DNA of 54,768 bases from CAYWNK01 sp047639615 (GTDB lineage: Bacteria; Planctomycetota; UBA1135; GCA-002686595): assembly GCA_047639615.1 (NCBI GenBank), contig JBLIOL010000002.1:1-54768 (forward strand), in the 5' to 3' direction. Under the pieces are notes generated by a model that was not told the origin of the DNA, searched no databases, and was given only the letters and a program-made list of their open reading frames with translations. Position 1 is the stretch's first letter, and the number at the start of each line of letters is the position of its first letter. Below, one piece after another: positions 25,017 to 34,000 of this stretch. The position numbers were made by a program, and so were the translations under genes.

Positions 25017-25934
25017 ATGGCCTGGTCGGAAGCACGCTTGCATGCCTGGCTCGCGCGACGTGAAGCTCCATCGGTATTGGTGGGCTCCGCCGGACACGAT
25101 GCGGCTGTGCTCATTCCTGGTCACGGGCGGCCGGTGGTCTGCACGGATTCTTGTGCGCTCGGGGTGCACTATTCAGCGGATGTGAGTCCCGGCCTTGCGG
25201 GACGCAAAGCCGCTAATCGTGCGCTCTCCGACTTGGCTGCGACGGCGGCGACACCGCATGCGTTGCTGCTTGCCCTGCGGGCTCCAGCTAGTACCAGTGA
25301 AGCGCGCATGCGCGCCCTGATCGCTGCGGTGGACAAGGCCGGCCGCGCTGCAGGTGCGCCCTTGGTGGCGGGGGACCTGAGTTTGGTGGAAGGGCCCGAG
25401 TCATTGGCCGTGACCGCTCTGGGCTTCCTGGCTGGTCGGCGCCAGGCCCCGGGACGCGATCGGGCGCAGGTCGGAGATCTTATTTTCGTCACGGGTCCGG
25501 TAGGCGGTAGCCGCAGGACGCGGCATCTGCGCTTCGCGCCTCGAATCGCGGCCGGTCGTTGGTTGTTCGAGCGTGGGGCACGCGCACTGATGGACGTGTC
25601 GGACGGCTTGGCCTTGGACTTACAACGCATGGCGCGCGCCTCAGGCGTCCGCTTCTGCGTGCAGCAGGTGCCCGTGCATGCCGATGCGCGCCGCGCGGCG
25701 CGGCTTGATGCTCGCAGCTCTTTGGATCACGCCTTACACGACGGCGAGGATCATGAGTTGATCGCCACCCTGTCGCCCAAGGCGGCTGTGCGTTTACTGC
25801 GCGAGGCCCCGGACGCTTGCCCTGGCCTTTCTCTCCTGGGCGAGGTTCACGAGGGCAGCGGTTTGGTGCTGGATCTGGACGGCACCAGGCGCACCTGGAA
25901 GCCGAGTATGGGAGGATGGATCCATGCAAGCTGA
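25017..25934 (+). CDS. thiL: Thiamine-monophosphate kinase
   Basis: ThiL phosphorylates thiamine monophosphate to the active cofactor thiamine diphosphate. The 305-residue protein has the PurM-like ATPase fold. Visible family elements are G-H-D-A-A-V-L near 26-32, C-T-D-S-C-A-L-G-V-H-Y near 42-52, N-R-A-L-S-D-L-A-A near 66-74, A-G-D-L-S near 119, M-D-V-S-D-G-L-A-L-D-L near 192-202 and H-D-G-E-D-H-E-L near 242-249. The glycine-rich L-G-G-D-x-x form is somewhat degenerate in the N-terminal half. It starts 6 bases after the S26-like gene and overlaps tsaE by 11 bases. Confidence 0.88.
   Translation: MAWSEARLHAWLARREAPSVLVGSAGHDAAVLIPGHGRPVVCTDSCALGVHYSADVSPGLAGRKAANRALSDLAATAATPHALLLALRAPASTSEARMRALIAAVDKAGRAAGAPLVAGDLSLVEGPESLAVTALGFLAGRRQAPGRDRAQVGDLIFVTGPVGGSRRTRHLRFAPRIAAGRWLFERGARALMDVSDGLALDLQRMARASGVRFCVQQVPVHADARRAARLDARSSLDHALHDGEDHELIATLSPKAAVRLLREAPDACPGLSLLGEVHEGSGLVLDLDGTRRTWKPSMGGWIHAS
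25911..25915 (+). promoter_or_regulatory. Shine-Dalgarno of tsaE
   Basis: GGAGG lies 8 bases before the tsaE ATG at 25924, inside the last codons of thiL. It supports that start over the in-frame ATG at 25942. Confidence 0.6.
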
Positions 25935-26499
25935 GTCCCGCATGTTGGCGCGCCTGATCTCTACATCGCCCGAGGCCACCGAGGCACTTGGCGAGAGCCT
26001 TGGGAAAGCGCTTTGGCCCGGGGCTGTGCTGGCCCTGGTGGGTGACCTAGGTGCCGGCAAGACATGCTTCGTTCGTGGCCTAGCGCGCGGCCTGGGGATC
26101 CCTCCGGGTGTGGCCTCGCCCACGTACACCCTGATGCAGGCCCATGAAGGCGGGCGACTGCCGCTCTACCACTTCGACGCCTGGCTGCAGGGACGCGAGG
26201 CGGCCCTGTTCGAGGACGGCGGCGATGAGTGGTTGCGCGGCGAGGGTGTGGCGGTGGTGGAGTGGGCCCAACGGGTGGAGGAGTGGCTGCCGCGGCCCTA
26301 CTTGCAGATCGAGCTCAGTCATCTGGCAGTGGAGCAGCGTGGGGTGGCCCTTTGGAGCGTGGAAGGCGCTCAGGACCCCACCGGAGCGAGTTTCGTGAAG
26401 CTCGTGGCAGGCCTGGATTGGCCCGCGGGCCTGGAAATTACCGATTCGGGGCCAAATGCTGTGAACCGCCCGGACTCCGGGCCGTTGGAAGGTCATTGA
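25924..26499 (+). CDS. tsaE: tRNA threonylcarbamoyladenosine biosynthesis ATPase TsaE
   Basis: TsaE is the ATPase that supports the TsaB-TsaD complex in making t6A at position 37 of ANN-decoding tRNAs. The P-loop G-D-L-G-A-G-K-T is at 40-47, followed by F-V-R-G-L-A-R-G-L-G-I and V-A-S-P-T-Y-T-L (about 64-71), then L-Y-H-F-D-A-W and V-V-E-W-A-Q-R. These are all family hallmarks. At 191 residues it is longer than the usual 150-160. The extra C-terminal 30 residues are Pro/Gly-rich. It overlaps thiL by 11 bases and the sigma factor by 4 (TTGA). Confidence 0.92.
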   Translation: MQAESRMLARLISTSPEATEALGESLGKALWPGAVLALVGDLGAGKTCFVRGLARGLGIPPGVASPTYTLMQAHEGGRLPLYHFDAWLQGREAALFEDGGDEWLRGEGVAVVEWAQRVEEWLPRPYLQIELSHLAVEQRGVALWSVEGAQDPTGASFVKLVAGLDWPAGLEITDSGPNAVNRPDSGPLEGH

Positions 26500-27077
26500 A
26501 AGAGACTTGGGATGACCCCCCGGACCCACTGGACGCTCTCCAGCGGGGTGACCGGAGCCCGTACGAAGCTTTCGTGCGTGATGCGGCGGGGGATCTGGCG
26601 GGCTTCTTTCGACGCTTCGGCGCCGCTCAGGCGGACGCGGAAGACCTAGTCCAGGACGTGTTCCTCAAGATGTACCGCAGCCACCACAACTACCGGCCTG
26701 AAGGCCGCTTCCGGGCATTCGTGTTGCGCACCGCGCGCAACGCTTGGGTAGATCGTGCCCGGCGCAGAGGAGCCCGGCCGCGTTTGGTGGCGGGTAGTGG
26801 CACGTCCGAGGATGGCCCCGGAGCCCTCGACCTGGCCGTGGATGAGTCCCTGCGCGAGCCCGCAGCTGCCCTGGAGGCCCAAGAGACCCGCGGTCGCGTT
26901 GGGCAAGCCCTGCAAGCTTTGAGCGAGCCTCACCAGCTAGTTTTTGAATTGGGTGTGGTCCAGGAACTACCCTACGCACAGATCGCCGAGCTGCTTGAGG
27001 TGCCGGTGGGCACCATCAAGTCGCGCATGTTTCACGCTGTTCGCCGCCTGCGCGAGCTGCTCGGAGAAGAGTTCTAA
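26496..27077 (+). CDS. ECF-like RNA polymerase sigma factor
   Basis: This 193-residue sigma-70-family protein has only regions 2 and 4. Region 2 includes D-A-E-D-L-V-Q-D-V-F-L-K-M-Y and F-R-A-F-V-L-R-T-A-R-N-A-W-V-D-R-A-R-R-R (about 45-92). Region 4 has the helix-turn-helix L-P-Y-A-Q-I-A-E-L-L-E-V-P-V-G-T-I-K-S-R-M-F-H-A (about 158-181 in two halves). The TTG at 26496, overlapping the tsaE stop as TTGA, is the best start because the next in-frame start would cut into region 2. The downstream single-pass membrane protein overlaps it by one base (TAATG) and may be its regulator. Target promoters are unknown. Confidence 0.88.
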   Translation: MKETWDDPPDPLDALQRGDRSPYEAFVRDAAGDLAGFFRRFGAAQADAEDLVQDVFLKMYRSHHNYRPEGRFRAFVLRTARNAWVDRARRRGARPRLVAGSGTSEDGPGALDLAVDESLREPAAALEAQETRGRVGQALQALSEPHQLVFELGVVQELPYAQIAELLEVPVGTIKSRMFHAVRRLRELLGEEF

Positions 27078-27562
27078 TGCGCCCCGAAGACTTCACCGAA
27101 GACTCCAAAGCTGACCGGCGCGAAGCGGCTGAATTGGCTGCTTTCGCCACGCGGTTGGGGGCTAGCCTGCGGGCCGATGATCGCTCTCAGGACCATTCCG
27201 CACTGGTGGATCGCGTGTTGGCCGAGACCACCCGCGAGGATCTGGGGCGGGGCACGGACCTGCGTTTGGTGGGTCGTTTCCTACGTGAGCGCTTGGCTCA
27301 ATCCGCACTACTGCGATTCGCAGCAGCGAGCCTGGTGGTGCACCTCTTCGCCGTGCCCGTGGTGCTCGCCTGGGTGCTCCTGAGTGAGCGCAACCCCGAG
27401 GTGATGCTGCGATTTGAGCCCCAGCCGGATGCGCGCCCCTTCGAGGAAGCCTTGCCCTTGGACTTGGAGCCCCTGCTGGGTGCCCCGGCCGATGGCTTGG
27501 ATGAGTCCCTGGACTCAGAGCCTGAGGTCGTAGATGACGGCGCCTCCGGCGAGCGGCGTTAG
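27077..27562 (+). CDS. Single-pass membrane protein, possible anti-sigma partner
   Basis: The 161-residue protein has a charged N-terminal domain (about 1-75), one strong membrane helix (about 80-103: L-R-F-A-A-A-S-L-V-V-H-L-F and onward), and an acidic, Pro/Glu/Asp-rich C-terminal region. A cytoplasmic N-terminus plus one membrane span next to an ECF-type sigma gene is the usual anti-sigma layout. However, I see no zinc-binding H-x3-C-x2-C motif or other anti-sigma signature. Start codon and sigma stop overlap (TAATG), so the pair is translationally coupled. The anti-sigma role is inference from context only. Confidence 0.7.
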   Translation: MRPEDFTEDSKADRREAAELAAFATRLGASLRADDRSQDHSALVDRVLAETTREDLGRGTDLRLVGRFLRERLAQSALLRFAAASLVVHLFAVPVVLAWVLLSERNPEVMLRFEPQPDARPFEEALPLDLEPLLGAPADGLDESLDSEPEVVDDGASGERR

Positions 27563-27678
27563 CTGGGAGCCTAGTAAAAGGGCCACCACAGGCTCGATTC
27601 TGGACCTGGGAAGGGGGCCTACAGGAAATGCACAGGCGCGGATTCCGCACGCTGGTGGTCCCCCTCGGAACCGTCCAC

Positions 27679-27684
27679 TATCCT
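27679..27684 (+). promoter_or_regulatory. Candidate -10 box (TATCCT) of the TolC-like gene
   Basis: TATCCT lies 7 bases before the ATG at 27692, at the end of a 129-base gap after the sigma/membrane-protein operon. No good -35 is visible. The spacing predicts a leaderless transcript. The same hexamer occurs at 40214-40219 in front of purM. Confidence 0.4.
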
Positions 27685-27691
27685 GCCCACC

Positions 27692-29218
27692 ATGCAATCG
27701 TTCTGTCGCTCCTGGATCCTGCTTGCCCTTTTCACTCCCGCCCTATCAGCTCAGGATGGGAGCACGCCGGAGCCTGTGCCCGTCGCTGACGATAGTGCGG
27801 AATCGCGCGAATTGCGGCTCGACCTCGCCCAGGCTCTGGAATTGGCTCTGGCAAATAACTTGGGCCTACGTTTGGCTGAGCTCGACAGCGAGGTGGCCAG
27901 CTACGACCACCTAGGCAGCTGGGGTGACTTCGAGTGGAACTTCAACGCCCAGGGCACCTTCACGGACTCTGAGCGTGAGGTTTCCTCCTCCTTCATCTCC
28001 GGTGGTTCGACCATTGAGTCAGAGAACCGGCGCATGGCCTTGGACCTCAGCAAGCCCCTGACCACGGGTGGCAACCTCTCAATCAACTTCGATACGGACC
28101 GCCAGTCCACGAACTCCTTGATTGCTAACTCGGAAGTCCTCACCTCAGACTCCCTGGTGGTCACCTATACCCAGCCCCTGCGCCGTAGGGCCTGGAATGA
28201 GTACGCCACCTCGACCCAGCGCGAGGCCGAGCTCGGTTGGCGCCGGCTGGTGGAGACCCAGCGTCAGAATCGTCAGCAATTGAACTACTCGGTGCGCACG
28301 GCCTACTGGGATCTGGTGGCCGCTGTGGAGCTGCAGCAGGTGGCTGTGAGTGCCCAGAGCCTGGCTGAGGAGCTGCTTACCAAGCGTCGTCGCGAACTTG
28401 CTGCGGGAGTTGGTACGGAGGTTGAAGTACTCGAGTCGCGTGCCGAGGTGGCGACTCGCGTGGAGGCCCTCCTCCAGGCGACGAACATGGTCGGTGAACG
28501 CATGGACGGTCTCAAGCGCTTGCTCTACGGAGCGGGCGATGCATCCCTCTGGGATGTGGACTTGGTGCCGACGACCCCCTTGCCTCAATCCGCGACTCAG
28601 ATCATTCCCACCTGGACCGAAGCCTTGATGACCGCCGTCGAATTACGAAGTGAGCTGCGCCAACTGCGAGTTGCCGTGGACATTGCTCGGCTGACTCACC
28701 AGCGTTCCCTTTCGGATCGACTGGCCGGTGTGGATCTGGCCATGACGGCTAGCTCCGGCGCGGTCAACGAGGAAGCGGGCGATGCTCTGAACGACACCCT
28801 GGAGTGGAACTTCCCGACCTTCACCGTGCAACTGACCTACGACATGCCTATCGGCAACAAGCGCGCCGATTACGCCGAGCGTTCGGCCCAGGCGCGCGTG
28901 CGCCGCTCGTTGCTTGAGTACGACACACAAGAGCTAGACATCGTCGCTGATGTGCGCAAGGCCGTGCGTGACGTGGATTTCCGCACGGAGGCCGTGCGCG
29001 CCGCGACCGAAAGCCTGGTGCTCTCGGAGCGCCAGCTGGAGGCTGAGCAGGCTCGTAACGAGCAAGGGCTCTCCACCAACTATCAGGTGCTTGAGGTGCA
29101 ACAGCGCTACGTCGAAGCGCTATCCGGTGAGCGTGAAGCGCGCGCCGAGTGGGCCAAGGCTGGTGTCGAACTGGAACGTGCCCAGGGGCTCCTTGGTGAG
29201 ACAGGAGGCAATCTATGA
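27692..29218 (+). CDS. TolC-family outer-membrane efflux protein
   Basis: The 508-residue protein has an N-terminal signal peptide (cleavage likely after A-L-S-A near residue 20) and the repeated helical/coiled-coil and beta-barrel pattern of the outer membrane factor family. The opening L-D-L-A-Q-A-L-E-L-A-L-A-N-N-L-G-L is the typical OMF start, and long amphipathic helices rich in E, A, R and Q fill residues 190-270 and 390-490. Such proteins form trimeric exit ducts for RND, ABC or MFS exporters, but no pump or adaptor gene is next to it. Instead, the HEAT-like gene overlaps its stop by 4 bases (ATGA). Confidence 0.87.
   Translation: MQSFCRSWILLALFTPALSAQDGSTPEPVPVADDSAESRELRLDLAQALELALANNLGLRLAELDSEVASYDHLGSWGDFEWNFNAQGTFTDSEREVSSSFISGGSTIESENRRMALDLSKPLTTGGNLSINFDTDRQSTNSLIANSEVLTSDSLVVTYTQPLRRRAWNEYATSTQREAELGWRRLVETQRQNRQQLNYSVRTAYWDLVAAVELQQVAVSAQSLAEELLTKRRRELAAGVGTEVEVLESRAEVATRVEALLQATNMVGERMDGLKRLLYGAGDASLWDVDLVPTTPLPQSATQIIPTWTEALMTAVELRSELRQLRVAVDIARLTHQRSLSDRLAGVDLAMTASSGAVNEEAGDALNDTLEWNFPTFTVQLTYDMPIGNKRADYAERSAQARVRRSLLEYDTQELDIVADVRKAVRDVDFRTEAVRAATESLVLSERQLEAEQARNEQGLSTNYQVLEVQQRYVEALSGEREARAEWAKAGVELERAQGLLGETGGNL
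29203..29208 (+). promoter_or_regulatory. Shine-Dalgarno of the HEAT-like gene at 29215
   Basis: A perfect AGGAGG lies 6 bases before the ATG at 29215, inside the last codons of the TolC-like gene. It supports separate, efficient initiation of the downstream gene in spite of the 4-base overlap. Confidence 0.75.
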
Positions 29219-31038
29219 GCGGGGAGCAAACTGCTTCAACAGGTAAGGGGCCGGCAATCGCCGGTGTCCTGGTGCTCGTGCTCGGCGCTGCTGGGTTGTA
29301 CTCACGCATGAGTGGCTCGAGCGAGGTAATCGAGCTGACCCTCGATCAGCGTTACGCACAGGACCGGCGCCTGACGCCGCTGCTCTACGATTGCCAGTTC
29401 GGCCGGACCTTCGACGCTGACACGTCCGACCTCCTGCCGGTCATGATCAGCAAGCTGAACCTTGGGCAGCGCGGACCCCTGCGCTCCTTCAAGGAGGAGT
29501 TAGCTGCGATCGGCGCACCGGCCATTCCCGGTCTAACACGCCTCTTCGCCGAGGCCTACGGGGATAAGTGGCGCTCGGGTGTGGTGGAGAATGTCTTGAG
29601 CGTTTGTTCCTTGATGAGCACCAATGCTGGTCTCGACATCGCACGTTCAGCCTTCGATCACCCCAAGAACTCCATTCGACTGGGAGCCCTCGACACCCTG
29701 GTCAAGCACGGGGAGCTTGAGGACTACGACCGGATCAAGCCCTGGCTGGAACGGGTGACCGCGGAGAATGAACTGGTCGACTATCTTCATGCCCTTTTGG
29801 CGGTGGACGGCCCACGCTTCTATCGCGACTGGTTGGGCATGATGCGCGCAGGCCAGTTTGAGCCCGTGTGGCTCCAGGTCGTCACGCGCTTGCACGGGGT
29901 CTACGACCCCGAGATCGTTGCGGGCATGGCGGAATTCGCCATGGGGGAAGGCATGAACGGGGCAGTGATTCCGTTCCTGCTCGGCCCGGCCGCACGGGAT
30001 GGGGACATTGTGGCGAGGGCCTTCCTAGTCGATCGCCTGCGCTCCGAGGTGCCGACGCGGGTGCAATACACCCTAGAAGCTCTGCGACGCGTGGGCTTGG
30101 GCGAGGATGCGGGACCGGTATTGGTGCACAGCGATGTGACCGCCCTGCGCAAGCTTGCCGCAGAGATCCTGAGCGAATCGGAGCCCACCCAGGCGGTTCA
30201 CGACTTCCTCGACCAAGGCCTCTCCGATCCCGACCCCAACGTGCGCGGTGTGTGCCTCACAGGGCTCATCCGCATGGGGGACGAGCTGTCTGAGTCCCAG
30301 GCGATCGCCCTTTTGGGTGGCACGAAGGTCGAGCGCCGGCGCGGCATCGATGCCCTTTCAGGCGCTGTGGCTCAAACCCCTTTCAGCGCTGCCGATGGTG
30401 GCGAGCGGGTAAGTTCCGACCTCGCATTGCCGGAGGTGCCTCTGGGCGCTGAGGAAGGCCTCGATCTGGATGAGGTGGCGGAGATGCTGCAGTCCGGTCT
30501 CGGCTGGGCTGGTGATCAAGCCTTGGCCCTACGCGCCCAAGATGTACTGATCGCTGAGTACGGCCAGTCCCCTGGCCGGTCGGAGCGCATCAGCATCCTC
30601 AAGGCCCTCGGCCGCGTGCCCTTGGCGGATTCCGCTGAGTTCGTACTGAACGCCGCTGAGGATCTTGGCGCGTCGGTTGGCTCACACCATCCCCTGCGTT
30701 GGTGCGCAGGACAGGTCTTCAACTCTGGGTCCGCGGGACAGGCACTGTTGCGCGCTCGCCTTTTGGTTGAGACCCGGCCTTTCCGCCGCATGGATCTGCT
30801 GGCCTTCATCTGGCAAGACCGTAGCGAGGCTTCGGTAGAGATCATGGTTGGGATCCTCGAGGATCCAAGCTCGGAGCCCTTCGAGAAGCTCTACGTGGCC
30901 GATCGTTTGACCCGTATGCGGGCTTCAGGGCGCGTCGCCGGAGCGATCAAACGGGCCTATCTGGCCTGCACCCATGCCCAGGTCCGACCCGCGCTGCAGT
31001 GCCTATTGTGGACTTGGTACGGCCAGCACAATGCTTGA
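29215..31038 (+). CDS. Membrane-anchored HEAT-repeat-like protein
   Basis: This is a 607-residue protein with a short polar N-terminus, one membrane segment (about 13-30, A-I-A-G-V-L-V-L-V-L-G-A-A-G-L), and then an all-helical region. Repeated helix pairs such as A-I-G-A-P-A-I-P-G-L-T-R-L-F, I-R-L-G-A-L-D-T-L-V-K-H-G and V-R-G-V-C-L-T-G-L-I-R-M-G-D are HEAT/armadillo-like scaffold repeats. There is no catalytic motif. Topology suggests a periplasmic domain held in the inner membrane. It is coupled to the TolC-like gene by an ATGA overlap with its own strong Shine-Dalgarno, so it may serve that export duct. That link is inference. Confidence 0.78.
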   Translation: MSGEQTASTGKGPAIAGVLVLVLGAAGLYSRMSGSSEVIELTLDQRYAQDRRLTPLLYDCQFGRTFDADTSDLLPVMISKLNLGQRGPLRSFKEELAAIGAPAIPGLTRLFAEAYGDKWRSGVVENVLSVCSLMSTNAGLDIARSAFDHPKNSIRLGALDTLVKHGELEDYDRIKPWLERVTAENELVDYLHALLAVDGPRFYRDWLGMMRAGQFEPVWLQVVTRLHGVYDPEIVAGMAEFAMGEGMNGAVIPFLLGPAARDGDIVARAFLVDRLRSEVPTRVQYTLEALRRVGLGEDAGPVLVHSDVTALRKLAAEILSESEPTQAVHDFLDQGLSDPDPNVRGVCLTGLIRMGDELSESQAIALLGGTKVERRRGIDALSGAVAQTPFSAADGGERVSSDLALPEVPLGAEEGLDLDEVAEMLQSGLGWAGDQALALRAQDVLIAEYGQSPGRSERISILKALGRVPLADSAEFVLNAAEDLGASVGSHHPLRWCAGQVFNSGSAGQALLRARLLVETRPFRRMDLLAFIWQDRSEASVEIMVGILEDPSSEPFEKLYVADRLTRMRASGRVAGAIKRAYLACTHAQVRPALQCLLWTWYGQHNA

Positions 31039-31071
31039 TAGGAGAGGGGCGTGATCGTCGGGCTCTAGCAG

Positions 31072-31077
31072 TAAGCT
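31072..31077 (+). promoter_or_regulatory. Candidate -10 box (TAAGCT) of the VCBS/ASPIC gene
   Basis: TAAGCT fits TANNNT and lies 6 bases before the ATG at 31084, in the 45-base gap after the HEAT-like gene. It would give a leaderless mRNA. No clear -35 or Shine-Dalgarno is present. Confidence 0.35.
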
Positions 31078-31083
31078 AGCTCT

Positions 31084-34000
31084 ATGTCGGTCGCGCCTGC
31101 TCTTCGATGGTTTCTCCCGCTGCTCCTGATAGCCGCTTGCGGAGATGGTTCTCAATCCCGATCCAGCACGGATTCCAACGCCCAGGCCGAGCCCGGGTTG
31201 AGTCCTGATCAGACGGACCAGGCTGACCGACTCCTGCCGCCCGATCCAAGTCAGCGACCGGCAGCGCCAGCCAGGGTCTTCGACCCGAGCCGTAGCCCCC
31301 AGGGTGCTTGGTTTGATGCACTGGCCAAACGCTTCAGCCCGGGGCCGGACGGTGACGACTGGCCCACGGAAGTGGTGGGGCCCTTTGCGGAACGACGCCT
31401 GCGCAAACTCATGCGCGCCGCGCTTGCGCGCGGGCCCTTGCTTGCGAAGGGGGAGCTGTCGGACGCTTGGGAAGGCAGCACCGCGCTCGTGCCCGCAAGC
31501 CTGAAGGTCCTGCGCGACGATGGTTATCTGCGTGCGCGAGTGGGAGAGGAGTTTGCGAAAGACGACCCGGGCGGACGCATTCTCGAGCGCCTCGCGGCTC
31601 ATCTGAGTCAACTTGTCGAACCTGTCGAATCGCGAGACCCGCATGTGTACGTGCAGGTTGTGGCCTGCAATCAGACCGACCGAACGCGTTTCGAGACCGT
31701 CGCCCTGATTCGCATCGGCGGCCCGAAGGGTGAGGGTGCGGTACAGATCAACCTGCGCCTGCAGCTGATTTGGAAGGTCGGTAGAGGGGTTCAATTAGCC
31801 GGGTGGACGAGCGAGGCCTACGAGCTGGTGGAGATCCGTCAGCGTCCCTTTGCCGAGTTGACCCGCCAGGTCCTACCGCAGGCAGCGCTTTCCGATGAGG
31901 GCCTTTGGAGTGCGGGCATCGAACACGTTGGGCGTCACGATCGGGGGATCCCCAGCACCAACGTCTACCTGGGCATGCACGGCATGGGCATTGGCGACTT
32001 GGATGGAGATGGGCTTGAGGATGTGGTGGTCGGACGCCAGGGCGGGCGGCCGAACCTGGTGCTGAAGCACCTGCCCGATGGCAGCGTGCGGAACGTTGCG
32101 ACCGAGGCGGGCTTGGACATTTTGGATGACACCGGCGGCGTGCTCCTCTGTGACCTGGATGGGGATTACGCCAAGGATGTGGTGCTCGGTATCGGTGCTG
32201 CGGTGGTCATCTTTTGGAACGATGGCAGTGGTGCTTTCCCCGAGCGCACGCAGTTGGACCTAGAGGGTGGCTCGCAGGTCTATTCCCTAACGGCTGCGGA
32301 TGCGGACGGGGACGGGGATCTAGACCTCTACGACACGCGCTACTTTGGATCCAATCGGGCCGGCGGTGCGCCGGCTCCCTATCACGACGCGCGCAACGGT
32401 GCATCCAATGCGTTTTGGCGCCAAACGGCAGTGCGCACCTTCGTAGCCGCCACAGCAGAAGTGGGGCTGGACCACAATAACGATCGCTTTAGCTTGGCCG
32501 CCCTGTGGGAGGACCTCGACGGCGATGGGGACTTGGATCTCTATGTGACCAACGACTTCGGCCGCAACAACCTCTACATCAACGAGGGCGGTCAGTTCCG
32601 CGATGTGGCGGAGGAGCGTGGCGCCATGGACATGGCTGCGGGCATGGGGATCTCTGTGGCCGATGTGGACCTCGACGGGGATCTGGATCTCTATGTGTCC
32701 AACATGCACTCGCCGGCTGGCGAACGCGTGATCGCCAACCCGCGTTTCCAGGAGGGCAATCCGATCGAAGTTCGGGCTGCCTATCAGGACCATGCACGCG
32801 GCAACAGCTTGCTGCTTGGGGATGGCGCAGGTGGTTTTCGGCGCGCGCGCTCGGCTAAGGGCATGGGGACTGGGCCGGGCGGTTGGGCTTGGGGTAGTGT
32901 CTTCTGTGACTACGATGGGGATGGACTCAGTGACATTCTGGTGCCCAATGGTTTTGCGACCGGACGCATTGGAGTCGACCTGGCGAGCTACTTCTGGAGG
33001 GTCGTGGTTTCCGCTTCGCCTCCAAGCGGCTTAACGACGCCTGCCTATCTAGAAGCTTGGCGGGCCATCAGTCACTTGTCCCAGGTAGAGGGTCTCTCCT
33101 GGAACGGCCACGAACCGAATTACGCCTACTGGAACATCGGTGACGGACAGTTTGTGGATGCGTCCGTGATCACGGGTTTGGATCACGGGGATGACAGCCG
33201 CGTGGCGTCTCCTTGCGATTGGGATCTGGATGGGCGCATGGACTTGTGGATGAAGAACCGCACAGCACCGGTGCTGCGCTTTATGCATGGTCGCGTTCCG
33301 GATCCGGGCCCGTGGATCGCTTTTGAGCTGCGGGGGAGTGCTCCGAATACGGAGGCGGTTGGCGGGTTGGTGCGCTTGGAGTTGAGTTCCGGGCGCAAGC
33401 TGAGTGCGCGGGTCCATGCGGGCTACGGCTATCTGGGTTCGCCTACGCGGCGCCTGCGCTTTGGACTGGGGGAGGGCGAGTTCTTGGCCTCCGTGGAAGT
33501 TGATTGGCCGGATGGGCGCAAGACACAGCATGGAGCTCCGAAACTCGGAGCGTTGCATCTGCTCAGTCCGGATGGGGGAGCTGTGGCCTTCTCGCCCAAG
33601 TCCGAGGGCAGCCTGAGCGACAGCGCGGAGGCGCGCTTGGAGAGCCGCATCGGTGAGCTAGTGGTGCGTGTACCTGCCCTGGCTAGTTTGCCCATGGGGC
33701 CCCTGCGCTTGCCAACCTGGAGCGGCCCCCCCAAGCGCGTTGATAGTTTTAAGGGCCGGCCTCTGATGGTCATGCTCTGGGGCAGTTGGGACGACGCCTC
33801 CTTGGCCCAGGCCAAGGCGTTGGCGGAATCCGGGCTGGTCACCGGCTCCGCCGCTCCGCTCGCACTCTGGCCCATCAGCTTGGACAAGGCGCGTCACGAG
33901 AGCTACGCGCAAGCGGCTCTAGCTGCGACGGGCCTCACTCAACTGGGGGGCCGTGCGGATCGGCGCACGCGCAAGTTGTTCGAGGCTTTCACGGGCGAGA

